A stretch of DNA of 45,808 nucleotides, taken from Gryganskiella cystojenkinii (Eukaryota > Mortierellomycota > Mortierellomycetes > Mortierellales > Mortierellaceae). The notes beneath the pieces are model-generated. The model worked only from the letters and a program-made list of their open reading frames with translations, did not search any database and was not told where the DNA came from. Made by a program: the position numbers and the translations under genes. Positions within the stretch are counted from its first letter, which is position 1. Each line of letters starts with the position of its first letter. The stretch spans positions 1 to 45,808 of the forward strand of contig JAAAIG010000234.1 in assembly GCA_015852425.1 (NCBI GenBank), in the 5' to 3' direction. This document shows, piece after piece, positions 11,864 to 22,022 of the stretch.

Positions 11864-13868
11864 TTTGTTCGATTGTTGGAATGTTTTTGTTCCTTGATGA
11901 GATGGCCGTCCTTCTTTGTTTCCTTTGTAATGAATGGGTCAAGGAAGAAGGAGGGACGGGGGCGGGTTGGTTTGACCTTGTCCGTCAACCCGGAGATTTT
12001 CTTATTTGCAACCCTTAATAAGCACGTCGCGTCCCTTGCAAAATCAGAGAGAGAGGACCGCCACTGTGCCGCAGCAGCCGTCACCTCCAACCCCTGTTCA
12101 ATTTAGACTGTTCTGTCGCTGAAAGAAGATGGACTGACTGACGGCAGTTTTTGGCGTTATTGGGTGGAATAATGACACAACAAAATGAGCAGAATAGGTT
12201 AAAAACTCTCGAGCCATCCGAAGAACCTTTTCTTCTCTTCCGCGGAGAGCTCATGTTCTGTTGGTCCCAGTCCTCTGGGACAGAAGTTTTTATTCTTTCT
12301 TTCCTTTTCCTTGCTTTCTATTTCCTTTTTCTTTTCTTCACCTTCCAAAAGGGCAGTGCCGGGAACGAGACGTTGGGGACTCCGAGAGCCCCGCCGTGGC
12401 TGAATGCTGACATCTTGTGTGTGCGCGTGTTTTCGACATGGTTGGGAGAGAGATGGTCACCTTTTAGTTGTTTTCGGCCAAGGGTCATTTGATCTAGTAC
12501 AGTACAGCACAGCAAGAGCTTGGAACCTTCTCACTTTTCCTTTTTATTTTCCCGGTTCTCCTGGATGGGGGCGAGGGGCTCAAAAACCACATTAGCATCG
12601 CCACAATGCCACAAGGAGACACGCCGCGCCGTCAACCCTTCTCGAATACCTCGAAATACGCTCGTTCCTTCTTGTTTCTTTCCATATTTGAAGCCCGAAA
12701 GTCCAAAATTGTGAGCCACAGGTGACAGTTCCTTCGTCGAACAAGCCAAATGCACAAATGAGCGATTTTTTTTTTTTGCATTGCGCCACGGTCCTCCTGC
12801 TTCCTTGACCCCTAGACTATCCATCCCACCAACCTTCCCGTTTGGAAGAAAAAAAAAGAAAAAACAAAGAGAGCTCATCGAAAGAGGAAAGAAAAAAGAG
12901 ATGGAGAGGGTTTAAGGGAAAGAAAGCGGGCGAACACAAACTCAAAAAAAAAAAAGAGAATCAGCCGTTGAAGGCCAGAAAGTAAAGTAAAAAACAGAAA
13001 TTTGAAATCGAAACAAACAAAGGAGAACATCCATTGCCCTGATTGATCGATTTTTTTTTGTTTTTGGATTAACGATGGCGCAAAAATTCCAAGGGTGCCG
13101 TGGATGCAGCAGCAGGAAATGAAAAAAAAAGTGAAAGAGGAGGGAGCGGACAAGGCGCCACAATCAATGAATTGCAGCCCAGACTCCCAACCAACCAGCC
13201 CGTCGGTTGGACTTGTTGTGTCCGCAACACGCTGTCGGTTGTTTTTTGCGATGTGTGTTTGTGTGTGTTTGTTGATTTGGTTGGGTCGGGGACAGAACGC
13301 TTCCCCTGTCCTCTTCCTCAGCTCTATGCATGTTCGACTGAGGATGAAAGTTTGGCAAAGTTTTTCTTTTTGTTTGGGGGCTCTGTGCACCATCATGCAC
13401 GCACATCACCGCATGTGGTCGGTCCAATTCGACTTAAACAGCTTTTGAGGCTCTGTAGTACATTTTCTCCCGTTCCAGGAACAGAGAACGACTGAATAGA
13501 AACAGGAAATGATTCACAGGAAACGAAATATAAGTGCATCGCAATTGAAAACAAAGCACATAACGCCTGTTTTTTTTGTTAGTCATGCCGTGCCATGCCC
13601 ATGTAAGGAAACCAGAGCTCCGACCACTACCTTAAAAGCAGCCGCTTTTTTTTTTTACTTGCCTCTTTTTTTCTCACTTTAACCTCCTCTGTCTTCAATT
13701 GCAACCTTTCAACCTTCCTTCTCCTTTTTCGTTTCTTTCTTCAACACCACCATCCTTTTCTCTCAACGTCAGACTGCCTTGCTTAAAAAAAACACGAAAA
13801 CCTCCTCCAAAACCCCAACTTTACCCCTCTTCCCTTTCCTTCTTTGAGCAAGGCAACAGGACTCTACC
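11864..13868. promoter_or_regulatory. Divergent intergenic region (POLD4-like / C2H2 factor)
   Basis: Two kilobases between divergent starts, presumably holding the promoters of both genes. It has many homopurine and homopyrimidine tracts, including A-rich runs near 12845-12960 and T-rich runs near 13640-13680. The last 180 bases before 13869 are C/T-rich and look like the 5' leader of the C2H2 gene. Several open frames of 60-170 codons overlap on both strands (for example 12875-13396 minus and 13100-13495 plus). None shows domain-like composition, so none is annotated. Confidence 0.5.
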
Positions 13869-14337
13869 ATGTCAGTCCAGCTCGCAAAGAAGAGCGTTTC
13901 ACGCTCGAGTTCATTCCTAGCCACCAGTTCCAAATCCTCCTTTGACCAGCAACAGCAACAGCAACAAGCAATGTCTCGATACTTCAATCCAACAATATCC
14001 GAGAGTTTCCTTTCACACTACTTGAGCTCGAACATCGTCACTGAAGAACCCGAGATAGACGACGACTTTGACAACGATTTCGATGGCAACGGCCACCAGT
14101 TCTCTCCGAACCTCTTCCTGGAACAAACAACACAGTTCAACAACAACAAGATTGACAGCGACAGCGACGACGACAACATGGACTTATCGGAAACAGACGA
14201 CTTGGTTCGGTTACTCATCACCCCCAGCGACTTTTTGCCGTCTGCAGGTGACCTGCCTTCAACACAGCAACAACAACCGCAGCCAATGCAGCAGCAGTAC
14301 TATCAATCCTTCCAACAACCACTACAACCACATCAGC

Positions 14338-14392
<55 letters not shown>

Positions 14393-15404
14393 GCAACAAC
14401 AACAACAACTGCATTACCCACAGGAGAACACTACTTCTCCATCCGTATACTTCTACCTCGGACCTTCCTCGTACTCGTCTTCCGCACTGACGCTACCGGC
14501 TCAACAACACCTCGGATACCCTGTCTCCTCAATTGCCCCCAGCTCTCCATTTCATAGCCAATTTTCAAACGTGTCACCACCCCCGACTTCCAATTCCTCC
14601 TGCCCAATGCTAACGCCAGTCGTGCCCTCAATGTCTCCTTATGGTTATCTCTCTTACTCTGGCTTTCCAGCTTCGTTTGGGCCTCATTCACCACCTGCTA
14701 TGGTCCCCAAGAAAGAAGAAGAAGACCAAAGGCCGTACCATTCCCCAGCTTCTTCCTGGTCCACATCTTCTTCCTCCAGTCTGTCGTCCCCAAGCTCACC
14801 TACGGTCGATAACCTTTCTTACACCCGTAAGAGAAGCGAGACTGGTGACCACTGCACTGAAAACAGTCCAAAAGCTCGTCGACTAGCCTCGCCCGCTTTT
14901 ACTTCCCATATCACCCGGCCAAAGTTGACGGTCTCGACAACGACCCCAAAAGAACGCCGAACCAGCTCTGCCAACAACAATAACAGAAAGGCCCTTTCCC
15001 CTTACCCTTCGCCTTCGTTGCCGTTGTCTTCCAGTCCGTCGCCTTCTTCTTCCTCCTCCTCCTCCTCTTCCGCAGAGAAGGTTACTCTATTTTATTGTAC
15101 AGAATGTAAGGGACAGGATAAGAAACAGAAACCGTTTACACGGCCATACAACCTGCAGACGCATATCAATCGAGTCCACAAAGGTGAAAGAAATTTCCCC
15201 TGTTCCGTCCCAGGTTGCAAGAAATTGTTTGCCGCCAAGGGTGACATGGAACGCCACGCCAGAACTCATAACCCGAACGATAGACCCTACCCTTGCGATC
15301 ATGAAGGTTGTCCCGAGATGTTCTCAAGGAGTGAGCAACGCGATCGTCATCATACCCGGTGTACCGAGTTCGTTTGCTCACGAAGTGACTGTCGGCATCG
15401 CTAA
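13869..15404 (+). CDS. Polyglutamine-rich C2H2 zinc-finger transcription factor
   Basis: Single-exon gene of 511 residues, probably a nuclear DNA-binding regulator; the target genes are unknown. The C-terminus has three finger-like units. The first is Cys410/Cys413 with His432/His437 in a variant spacing. The second is a canonical C-x4-C-x12-H-x3-H, with FPCSVPGCKKLF beginning near residue 444. The third starts YPCDHEGC and ends with an unusual HHTRC in place of the normal His pair, followed by further Cys/His residues. The N-terminal part is low-complexity: a Gln run near residues 155-180, a Ser/Pro-rich middle and an acidic patch (DDDFDNDFD). The ATG at 13869 follows a C/T-rich leader; no earlier in-frame ATG looks better. 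Homologues with a similar C-terminal finger trio occur in fungi, but I cannot name an orthologue. Confidence 0.85.
14335..14409 (+). repeat. (CAA)n microsatellite encoding polyglutamine
   Basis: A nearly pure CAA run of about 25 units with rare CAG interruptions, inside the C2H2 factor. On the reverse strand the same tract makes spurious polyvaline reading frames. Such purity suggests length variation between strains. Confidence 0.95.
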
Positions 15405-15433
15405 AAAAAACAAGCTTCGCTGAATACAATATA

Positions 15434-15506
15434 TACCCTTTCGTCTTGTTTTGTTTAATTCATTACCCTTTCGTCTAGTTTTGTTTAATTCATTACCCTT
15501 TCGTCC
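15434..15506. repeat. 30-base tandem repeat, about 2.4 copies
   Basis: Copies start at 15434, 15464 and 15494 with TACCCTTTCGTC; the first two full units differ at a single position (TCTTG versus TCTAG). It lies about 30 bases after the stop codon of the C2H2 factor, probably in its 3' untranslated region. Confidence 0.93.
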
Positions 15507-16089
15507 ACCATGCCTTCCTCATATTATTCATAAGTTTATATCGTTATGAGTTCGAACTTTCATGAGAAAAAAATAACAAACATGGGTTTCAACAATAGTC
15601 CGTCGTCGCTGTTGACTGCTTGGACATTGACTTTTTTTGTTGGTTGTTTTTGCGACTCGCTCCAATATAATATGGTCTCGGAAAGCAAGCGACAGCTGAC
15701 CCTCGGATGTAGTCTATTCCCGTCTCTCTGCATGTTTTGTTTCCTTGTCCTTTTTTTTTGCTCGATTCTCGCACCATCTCTAGATGTATTTTCTTCATCA
15801 GGTTCAGCAGAAGAGTGCACTTGCTATGTAATCACGCGCTTTTTTCGCGTCGAAATATGCAAACTCATTTTTTAACCTCTCATTCAGTCATGCCTTCCAA
15901 AGCCAAGGACTCCGTGAACTCTTGGGCATCACTGGATAAATACTCAACGACATCTATGACAACAACTCACTGACGTGCTGCCTTCTCTTCAGCAGGGTTT
16001 TGGCATGAAACACTTCAATAGTCCCTTTCAAGTCTCTTTTTAATATTTTTAATATTTTCCTTTATTTTGTACTCGCCGGTTGTCGATGT
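15507..16089. other. Gene-free stretch between the C2H2 factor and the LRR relic
   Basis: Mixed AT-rich sequence with no supported gene. Open frames at 15546-15875 (plus) and 15560-15820 (minus) lie over each other and lack family features. A TTTAATATT repeat occurs near 16036-16060. Confidence 0.45.
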
Positions 16090-17349
16090 GTGCAGATCGG
16101 TGCGGAATGTTCATCACATAAGAGCACTCATCGGAAATCGACATCCCTCGAGGGATTGACCCATAAGGTTCGTCTGATTCGTTCTCTCACCTTTACTCTG
16201 AGCTCGCGAGGCTTTAATAACTGCCGATCCTTTGGACCCGTCGAGTTCAACGCTACTCCACACTTGATCAAGGAAAAACGTTCGATCCGGAGTACGTTCA
16301 GAACAATCCTGGAAAACAAGGCAGTGTCCTCGACTGAAAAGGTTGGTCCTGTATCATCACATCAAGGACTTCTACGAAAACGACAACAGGGATCCCAGCG
16401 CAATAGCAGTGATTTTCTGGATGATTGGTAACTCAGCCTGGCCAGAGCTCAAGTATATTGACTTGTCCAATCAATCCCAGTCCTCACCGACTATCAAATC
16501 TCCTGACTTCGATGTTAGCGGTCCTCTAGAGTTCTTTGAATTTCATAACCCGTGGCTCTTTACGATCCCTGGAGCGACACTTTGGAAGCTGTAGGTCGTA
16601 GAACAGCGCTTTACGTACGGTTTACGAGGGTGGATGACTGACTGGGTCCTCAGCTCGTGTCCTAAGCCAACTCGCTTTCCTAATCTTGGCAGGCGACGAG
16701 CAGATGGCAGTTCTGGAGGAGAGGAAGCACGAACAAGACTGGATCAAATGGATACCGAGTTCGATTCGAAAAGAGCTGGCCCAAGACGTTCAAGCCAGCA
16801 GGGAAGATGTCAATGGCAGAGAAGCGTTACAATCGAGTATTGTTTCACGAAGACCCATGATCTTGCCCAGGCTCGACCTTGGATCTGTTCTGGCTCAACT
16901 TCCTTGGCTGTACATCTCTGGTTTAGCTCGGATAGATTTAAGCAGAGTCGACAAGCTTTTTGAACATGTCTCAAAGATGCATGCCTCGCGCGTTCTATCA
17001 ATGAACGAGTGTCACGTTCTGTCTGAAAACGATATCCACTTGTCCAGAGGCAGCGGTCTCCAATTCAACCTAGGAGCGAATCTCGGGAGGCTCAGGACCT
17101 TGACCAAGGTCTGGCAACTCATGTTGTTCGACACGCATCAAGCCATGAATGAGGAGGGCGCTCAATGGATTCTCGATCGTTGGGACCGCTGTCGTTTCTT
17201 TAGTATCGAAACGTCAAAAGCCTCATGCAACCGACGATTCGACCTCTGTTAGGCTGAGGAAAATGTTGCGTGGTAAAGGCGTTGATGTCGGGCTGACAGA
17301 TGAGGAACTGGAGGAACAGGTAAAGGGAGGAGGAGGAGGAGGAGGATGA
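16090..17349 (+). pseudogene. Decayed LRR / F-box-like gene remnant
   Basis: No single frame spans this region, but successive frames give consistent fragments. The frame at 16090 reads VRLIRSLTF. The frame at 16343 reads HHIKDFYEN and WPELKYIDL. The frame at 16686 reads LPWLYISGLARIDLS and LGRLRTLTKVWQL, then MNEEGAQWILDRW. The frame ending at 17349 reads VRLRKMLRGKGVDVG. The leucine spacing, and the closing pattern of a leucine-rich helix followed by EEGAQWILDRW and a short basic tail, resemble the very large LRR/F-box-type families of Mortierella-like fungi. A one-base frameshift is needed near 17200-17220. The other frame changes (16343-16431 and 16594-16686) could be frameshifts or an intron, since GTAGGT at about 16591 and TTGGCAG at about 16685 form a possible pair. 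No F-box was found at the 5' end, so the gene also seems truncated. A badly predicted functional gene or sequencing error is possible. Confidence 0.42.
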
Positions 17350-18776
17350 TGATGATGACGATGATGAAGAATATGTTTCTAAAACAGTTTTTTAAGATAC
17401 TGCTGCTGCAAGGAGGGATAGGAGAATATCATGTGATCAAGGATGAAGTGCCTATAGGACGCGCTTTTTGTGACCAAACAGTATTAATAATCGAACGTCC
17501 GTTAACCTTTCCATAAAACTCTATTGACGTTTTCAGCTACGGCTCCTGGTGCAGACTATTGAACCGAGGGATGGTCAGAAATCTAACGTGTTTTTTTTTT
17601 TTTTTTGATTTCTTCGAAGGCTATTTTTTAATTCTTTTTTTCCATGCGAGCGGGCGAAATGTCCAATTTTGATGGCAACAAAGATATCAAGATGTTACTG
17701 TAACCACCCCTCACTCTATTGCAACTATATCGAGAAGAGTGGTGGGGAGGGGGGAAATGACACTAATGAAAGAGAGGAACAAGAGCGCTATGATAGAATC
17801 TTCAAGAATCACACCGGTTGTGGTGTGAAAAAAAAAATCATACGAAAAAGGGAGAAACCGACCCCAACCAACAGATAACAAATAAACATTTTTCAAAAAA
17901 TGATCGACCGATCGATCACATATTTTTGGCGTTTGACTTTCTTTGACCACCCTCTCACTACCTCCTACTCACTCTCCGTTGTCTATTGAACCCGTCAACT
18001 ATCCCCGACTCGCAAAATAAAAAAAGAAATAGAATTCCTTGTAATAGTCTAGATCTGTCGTACTGTACCTCCGCCGCTCAAAAAAGTGGGGTTCTCTTGC
18101 TCTCAATCACGAGGATGAGCTGGCGACATNNNNNNNNNNCGACATGAAAACGGCTGGGATGTTCACCCCTGTTTTATTCTTTCTTCCTTCCCTGTTCATT
18201 GACATGCACGTCTGTTTTTATTTTTCGAGCGCAGGTAATGAAAACAAAAAAAAAAAGGAATGTGTGGCGCTTGTCGCTTCGAACGACGATGAGAGTAACC
18301 AAAGATAAGAAATCGGGCACGGGAAAGTCGGCGAGATGGTAAAACGTAAAGTGAGCTCAGCAGGAGAGGGATAGGAGAAAGAATTCGCGGGAAGATGTTC
18401 TTATCATATGGTACCAAACCCAACCCGGCTCAGGGTGCTCGACAAGAAATAAGGTGGAGTGACTTTTTTGAGAACGATTGATTGACAGACACGGGCGTGT
18501 GAATTTTTTTTTTTCAAAAACAAGTACGTACGTTCACTGTGCCTGTACCATTGAAGGTCTAGCCTGTCGCACACAAGTTTCATCATCGAAACGCCGAGGA
18601 GAAAAACAACCATTCCGTTTTCACACACTCTTACGGACCTATTACAATAAAACAAATTGCGCACTCATGCGAACAGCAAACAGTAAACATTCGTAATTTA
18701 CATATATAATTGTAGACCAACGATATCACTGTTTTTTGTTATGGGTATGTTTTATTGCGCTTTTTGTTTTGTTTCT
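17350..18776. other. Gene-free stretch with trinucleotide run and assembly gap
   Basis: The (GGA)n-(GAT)n run at about 17327-17362 opens the stretch; in a shifted frame it would encode an acidic tail for the preceding relic. Beyond it I see no gene. There are T-rich runs (17590-17607, 17630-17640) and a 10-N gap at 18130-18139. The region lies beyond the 3' end of the cyclin gene, which reads toward it from the right. Confidence 0.5.
18130..18139. other. Assembly gap (10 N)
   Basis: Ten Ns. The six bases CGACAT stand directly on both sides (18124-18129 and 18140-18145). This suggests the two contig ends overlap slightly rather than being separated by missing sequence. Confidence 0.99.
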
Positions 18777-21700
18777 TTAAGCAGTATACTTCCCAACGAG
18801 AAGATTCCAGCAGGTCTCCAAATCATGATCCAACGTTCCAAGATCGAAATTCAAAAAAGTCAAGAATTCGGCCTCCATGCGATCCAGATCTTCAACCTGA
18901 AGGATCGTTGATGGCGAAACTGGCGAGGGAGAGGGCGAAGGGATATTGGTCGCGACCGAAGGCAGTTGGATTGATACTCCTCCCGAAGTGTTGTTGTATG
19001 TGGGCGTGATGGGCGAGAGTCCGTCCGTAGACGTGGCCGAGGTGGTCGTTGTTGAGACTGAAAGCGTGGGGCTAGCCAGGGGTGGGACTGAGGGCGACGA
19101 GACCGCAGAGTTCATTTGTGCCACAGAGGATCTCGCGTGGATTGGTAGCATCTGACCCGGATGATTGGACGAGGCGGACGAAATCGACCGAACTTGAAAA
19201 GAGCCGAGATTCAAGAGACGTACCCAGGCATGGTTCGAAAAGATCAACTCCGCGTTCAATCTTGCCTCCAGACTCAACTCCTGCTGTTGTTCTGCTTCGA
19301 GTTCGATTTGCTCCTTTTCTTCAGGCGAGGGTGAATCTCCATCGGGTCGATGAGGTGGCGCAGCCGCGGCGAGTTCGACGCTGCAACGGTATTTGGCTGC
19401 AATGATAAAGGCGACAAGGAAGAGACGATGGGAGCATCCGGGTTCTCCTTTGGCTTCGGGATATTTCTGAAAGAAACAAAAAAAAAAAAAAAAAAAAATT
19501 AGTAATTTTGATCAGTTATACTTGTGGTTATTTGTTGAAAACCAAGCTGGGCGGACGTAAAAAACACTTACCGCCTTCAGGCGATCGACATAGATCAGAG
19601 CGAGGGTGAGGGTCAGGTTTGGGTAAGGGATCTTTAACAGAGGTTGTTGAGTCGAAGGTAAAGACAAGGAGTGTTGTCTGGTAGGTTGTGGCTGAGATAA
19701 GCGACGATGGACGTCGACAAGAGGCTGTTGTTGTGATTGTGGCGGAAATTGAGAATGAGGCGAAGGGAGTCCTCCAGGCCCGTAAGGGGTACGATGTTCA
19801 TGGTAGAAGTGTTGTTGTTGTTGTTGGTATGTGTGATCCGTGGTCATGAGTGCTGGTGGCTGTGTTCTTTGGTGTGACACAATTGGGCTGTGGTAGACGA
19901 GTGAGTGTTGCCCCGTCGACTCTTCAAGTCGTTGCTGCTGTTGTTGCTGTTGCAGCTGATTAAGGTGATGCTGGTGTCGACGCGCAGAATGATCATGGTA
20001 TTCGGGTGAAAAACGATGCCTCCTTCCTGTAGTTTCTGACTTGATCGGTCCAGAAGCTGCGAAAAAATAGAAGGAAAAAAAAAAAAGATTAATAGTTGTT
20101 GTATATCCATCCCGCTCTTTTGTTTATAAAAGAGAGAGGAAAGAGGAACGAGGAGCGTCAAAGCCCTTTCCATCTTTATCCCGCTTTTTTCTTTGTTCAC
20201 ATACCAGAGTGCGATCGAGAGGATGGATCGAGACTCGATTGCTTCTTGTTGTTGATGTCTTCTTTAGTCTGTTGTTGCTGTTGTTTTTGTGAAAGTTGTT
20301 GTTGTTCGGGATGCGGCGCGCTTGAAGATCGTGGTGGAGGGCTGACGGTCAAGGTCAAGATGTGTCGAATGTAGTTAGCCAACGACATCAGCCTTGCGGA
20401 TTGAGCTGGATCTTTTTGAGGCTTTTGTTGCACTTGTCCCTGATGTTCCTGCCCTAATCCTTGCTGCTGTTGTTGTTGTTCCGTCGATGCCACCGCGGAA
20501 GGATTGACCGCCGGTTCCCACCGCGATACGGTAAGATGGGTACAGAATGCTGTTTTGTAGTAGAGCAAAAAGGTTAAAAAATAGTCAGATCAATGCTGTT
20601 TGCTGTTGTTGTTGTTATTGTTGTCATCTGGAAGAATATTCCGGAAAGTGATCCCGCTCACATTAAAATTTGCCCTTTCGGTATGGAAAAAGTTGTACTG
20701 TACGAGAGAGAAAATGATGTGATATGTTTGCGAGCTTTGAAGACAAGACAGGAGGAAGGGTGAGAGAGATGAAGAGCCAAAGTGTAAAAGGCGTAATAGA
20801 TTTTGCATCTGGACCATTGACTTTGGCCTTTGAAGAGGAAAAAAAAAAAGAAAACAAACAAATCCAAAGAAAAGGACAAAAAAGGGGAGGCAGATCGGTG
20901 CGGTGGACAAACAATCCCCTCATGGTTGTCATCGACGAGGACCAAAAGGACGAGAAAGGGAAGACTATAAAAAGCAAACAAAACAAATATTCGTTTTGCC
21001 CCAAACAGCCCTTTTCTCTATAATCTGATTGTAAAGTGAAGCCAGTGGACCCCGGGCCTTGGACTCGTGTACGGAAAGACCCTTTTTTGTCTTTTGTTCT
21101 CGTTCGTTTTCTTACCGATGGTGCGATATTCGACTTTTCCTTGGTCCAACTTTTGGAGTCGATCGAAGCTCGGCTTCATCTGCGAACTTTGTCCAGAATA
21201 GGCCTTTTGACTGACCTCTGTGCATCTTATGCCATAAAGGGTCGGATGTGGTTGTTGTTGATCTTGGACCATCTTTTGGTCCTCTCCCTCTCCTTCGTCC
21301 TCTTCCTTTACGTCGTCCTGCAATACTGACGAGGGCTGTCGTGCATGTTGATAATGGTACTCGGAGGTGGCCTTCGTGGGCGAAAATGAGCTATCCATTG
21401 AAGCTTGTCGAGGAGTCTCCAAGGCTGCTTTAATCCGATCAAACAGCGATGGAAGTCGGGCATTTTGCCGAGCGCTCATTTGGGAGTTATGGGGGAGGTG
21501 GTGGTGGTTATGAAGGTTATAATGACTCCGCGGAAAGTTACTTTGGGTCGGGGATCGTGTTACCACTGCTGAGGGTGATCGCAACTGGTGATCATTAGAG
21601 TTATGTGTTGAATGCCCGTCAGAAGGATAATGATCATGACGGGGATGGGTATATGGGTATTGTTGTTGTTCTTGTAGTTGCGATTGTGGAGCATGATAAT

Positions 21701-22022
21701 AATGGTGATATGGTTGTTGTTGTTGATGTTGTCGTGGAAAGAATGGACTAGGTGTTTGGGCCGAGGACTTTTGGATCCGAGGATTGCCCAAGATCTGGCG
21801 AAGGGGATCTTGATGGTGGTGTGAAGGAGGTGGTGGATGAGCTCTGCTAGTCATAAATGACTTTGGCGAGGAAGGAGTTTGGACCCATAGACTAGGTGTT
21901 GAGGATGGTGCTGGCTGAGAATGCTCGTAAGGATTGAAAGGCATGTCGTATTCAGATCGATATGTCGCTGAAGATGAAGGTGTAGACTCTGAAGAAGTGG
22001 AAGGGTGTCCTGAAGAGTTCAT
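18777..22022 (-). CDS. PCL-family cyclin, CLG1-like
   Basis: Probable partner of a Pho85/Cdk5-type kinase. Exons on the minus strand: 22022-21116, 20549-20205, 20056-19572, 19466-18777; 2427 bases, 808 residues. The first 550 residues are disordered and rich in Gln, His, Pro and Ser. The cyclin box begins with IPYPNLTLTLALIYVDRLKA (about 560-579), continues across intron 3 with YPEAKGEPGCSHRLFLVAF and IIAAKY, and closes with LDRMEAEFLTFLNFDL near 775-790. This split pattern fits CLG1/PCL cyclins rather than mitotic cyclins. A Ser/Thr/Pro-rich insert of roughly 90-110 residues separates the early and late cyclin helices. A 72-base in-frame stretch starting GTACGT inside exon 4 could be a retained or alternative intron. 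The upstream 480 bases are C/T-rich on the coding strand and look like the leader. Confidence 0.85.

Noticed and set aside
12875..13495. Overlapping frames of 70-170 codons in the POLD4/C2H2 intergenic region
   Set aside because: They overlap on both strands, are rich in Phe/Ser/Lys from homopolymer tracts, and show no domain.
14218..14421. Polyvaline and polyasparagine frames across the CAA tract
   Set aside because: Other-frame translations of the microsatellite in the C2H2 gene.
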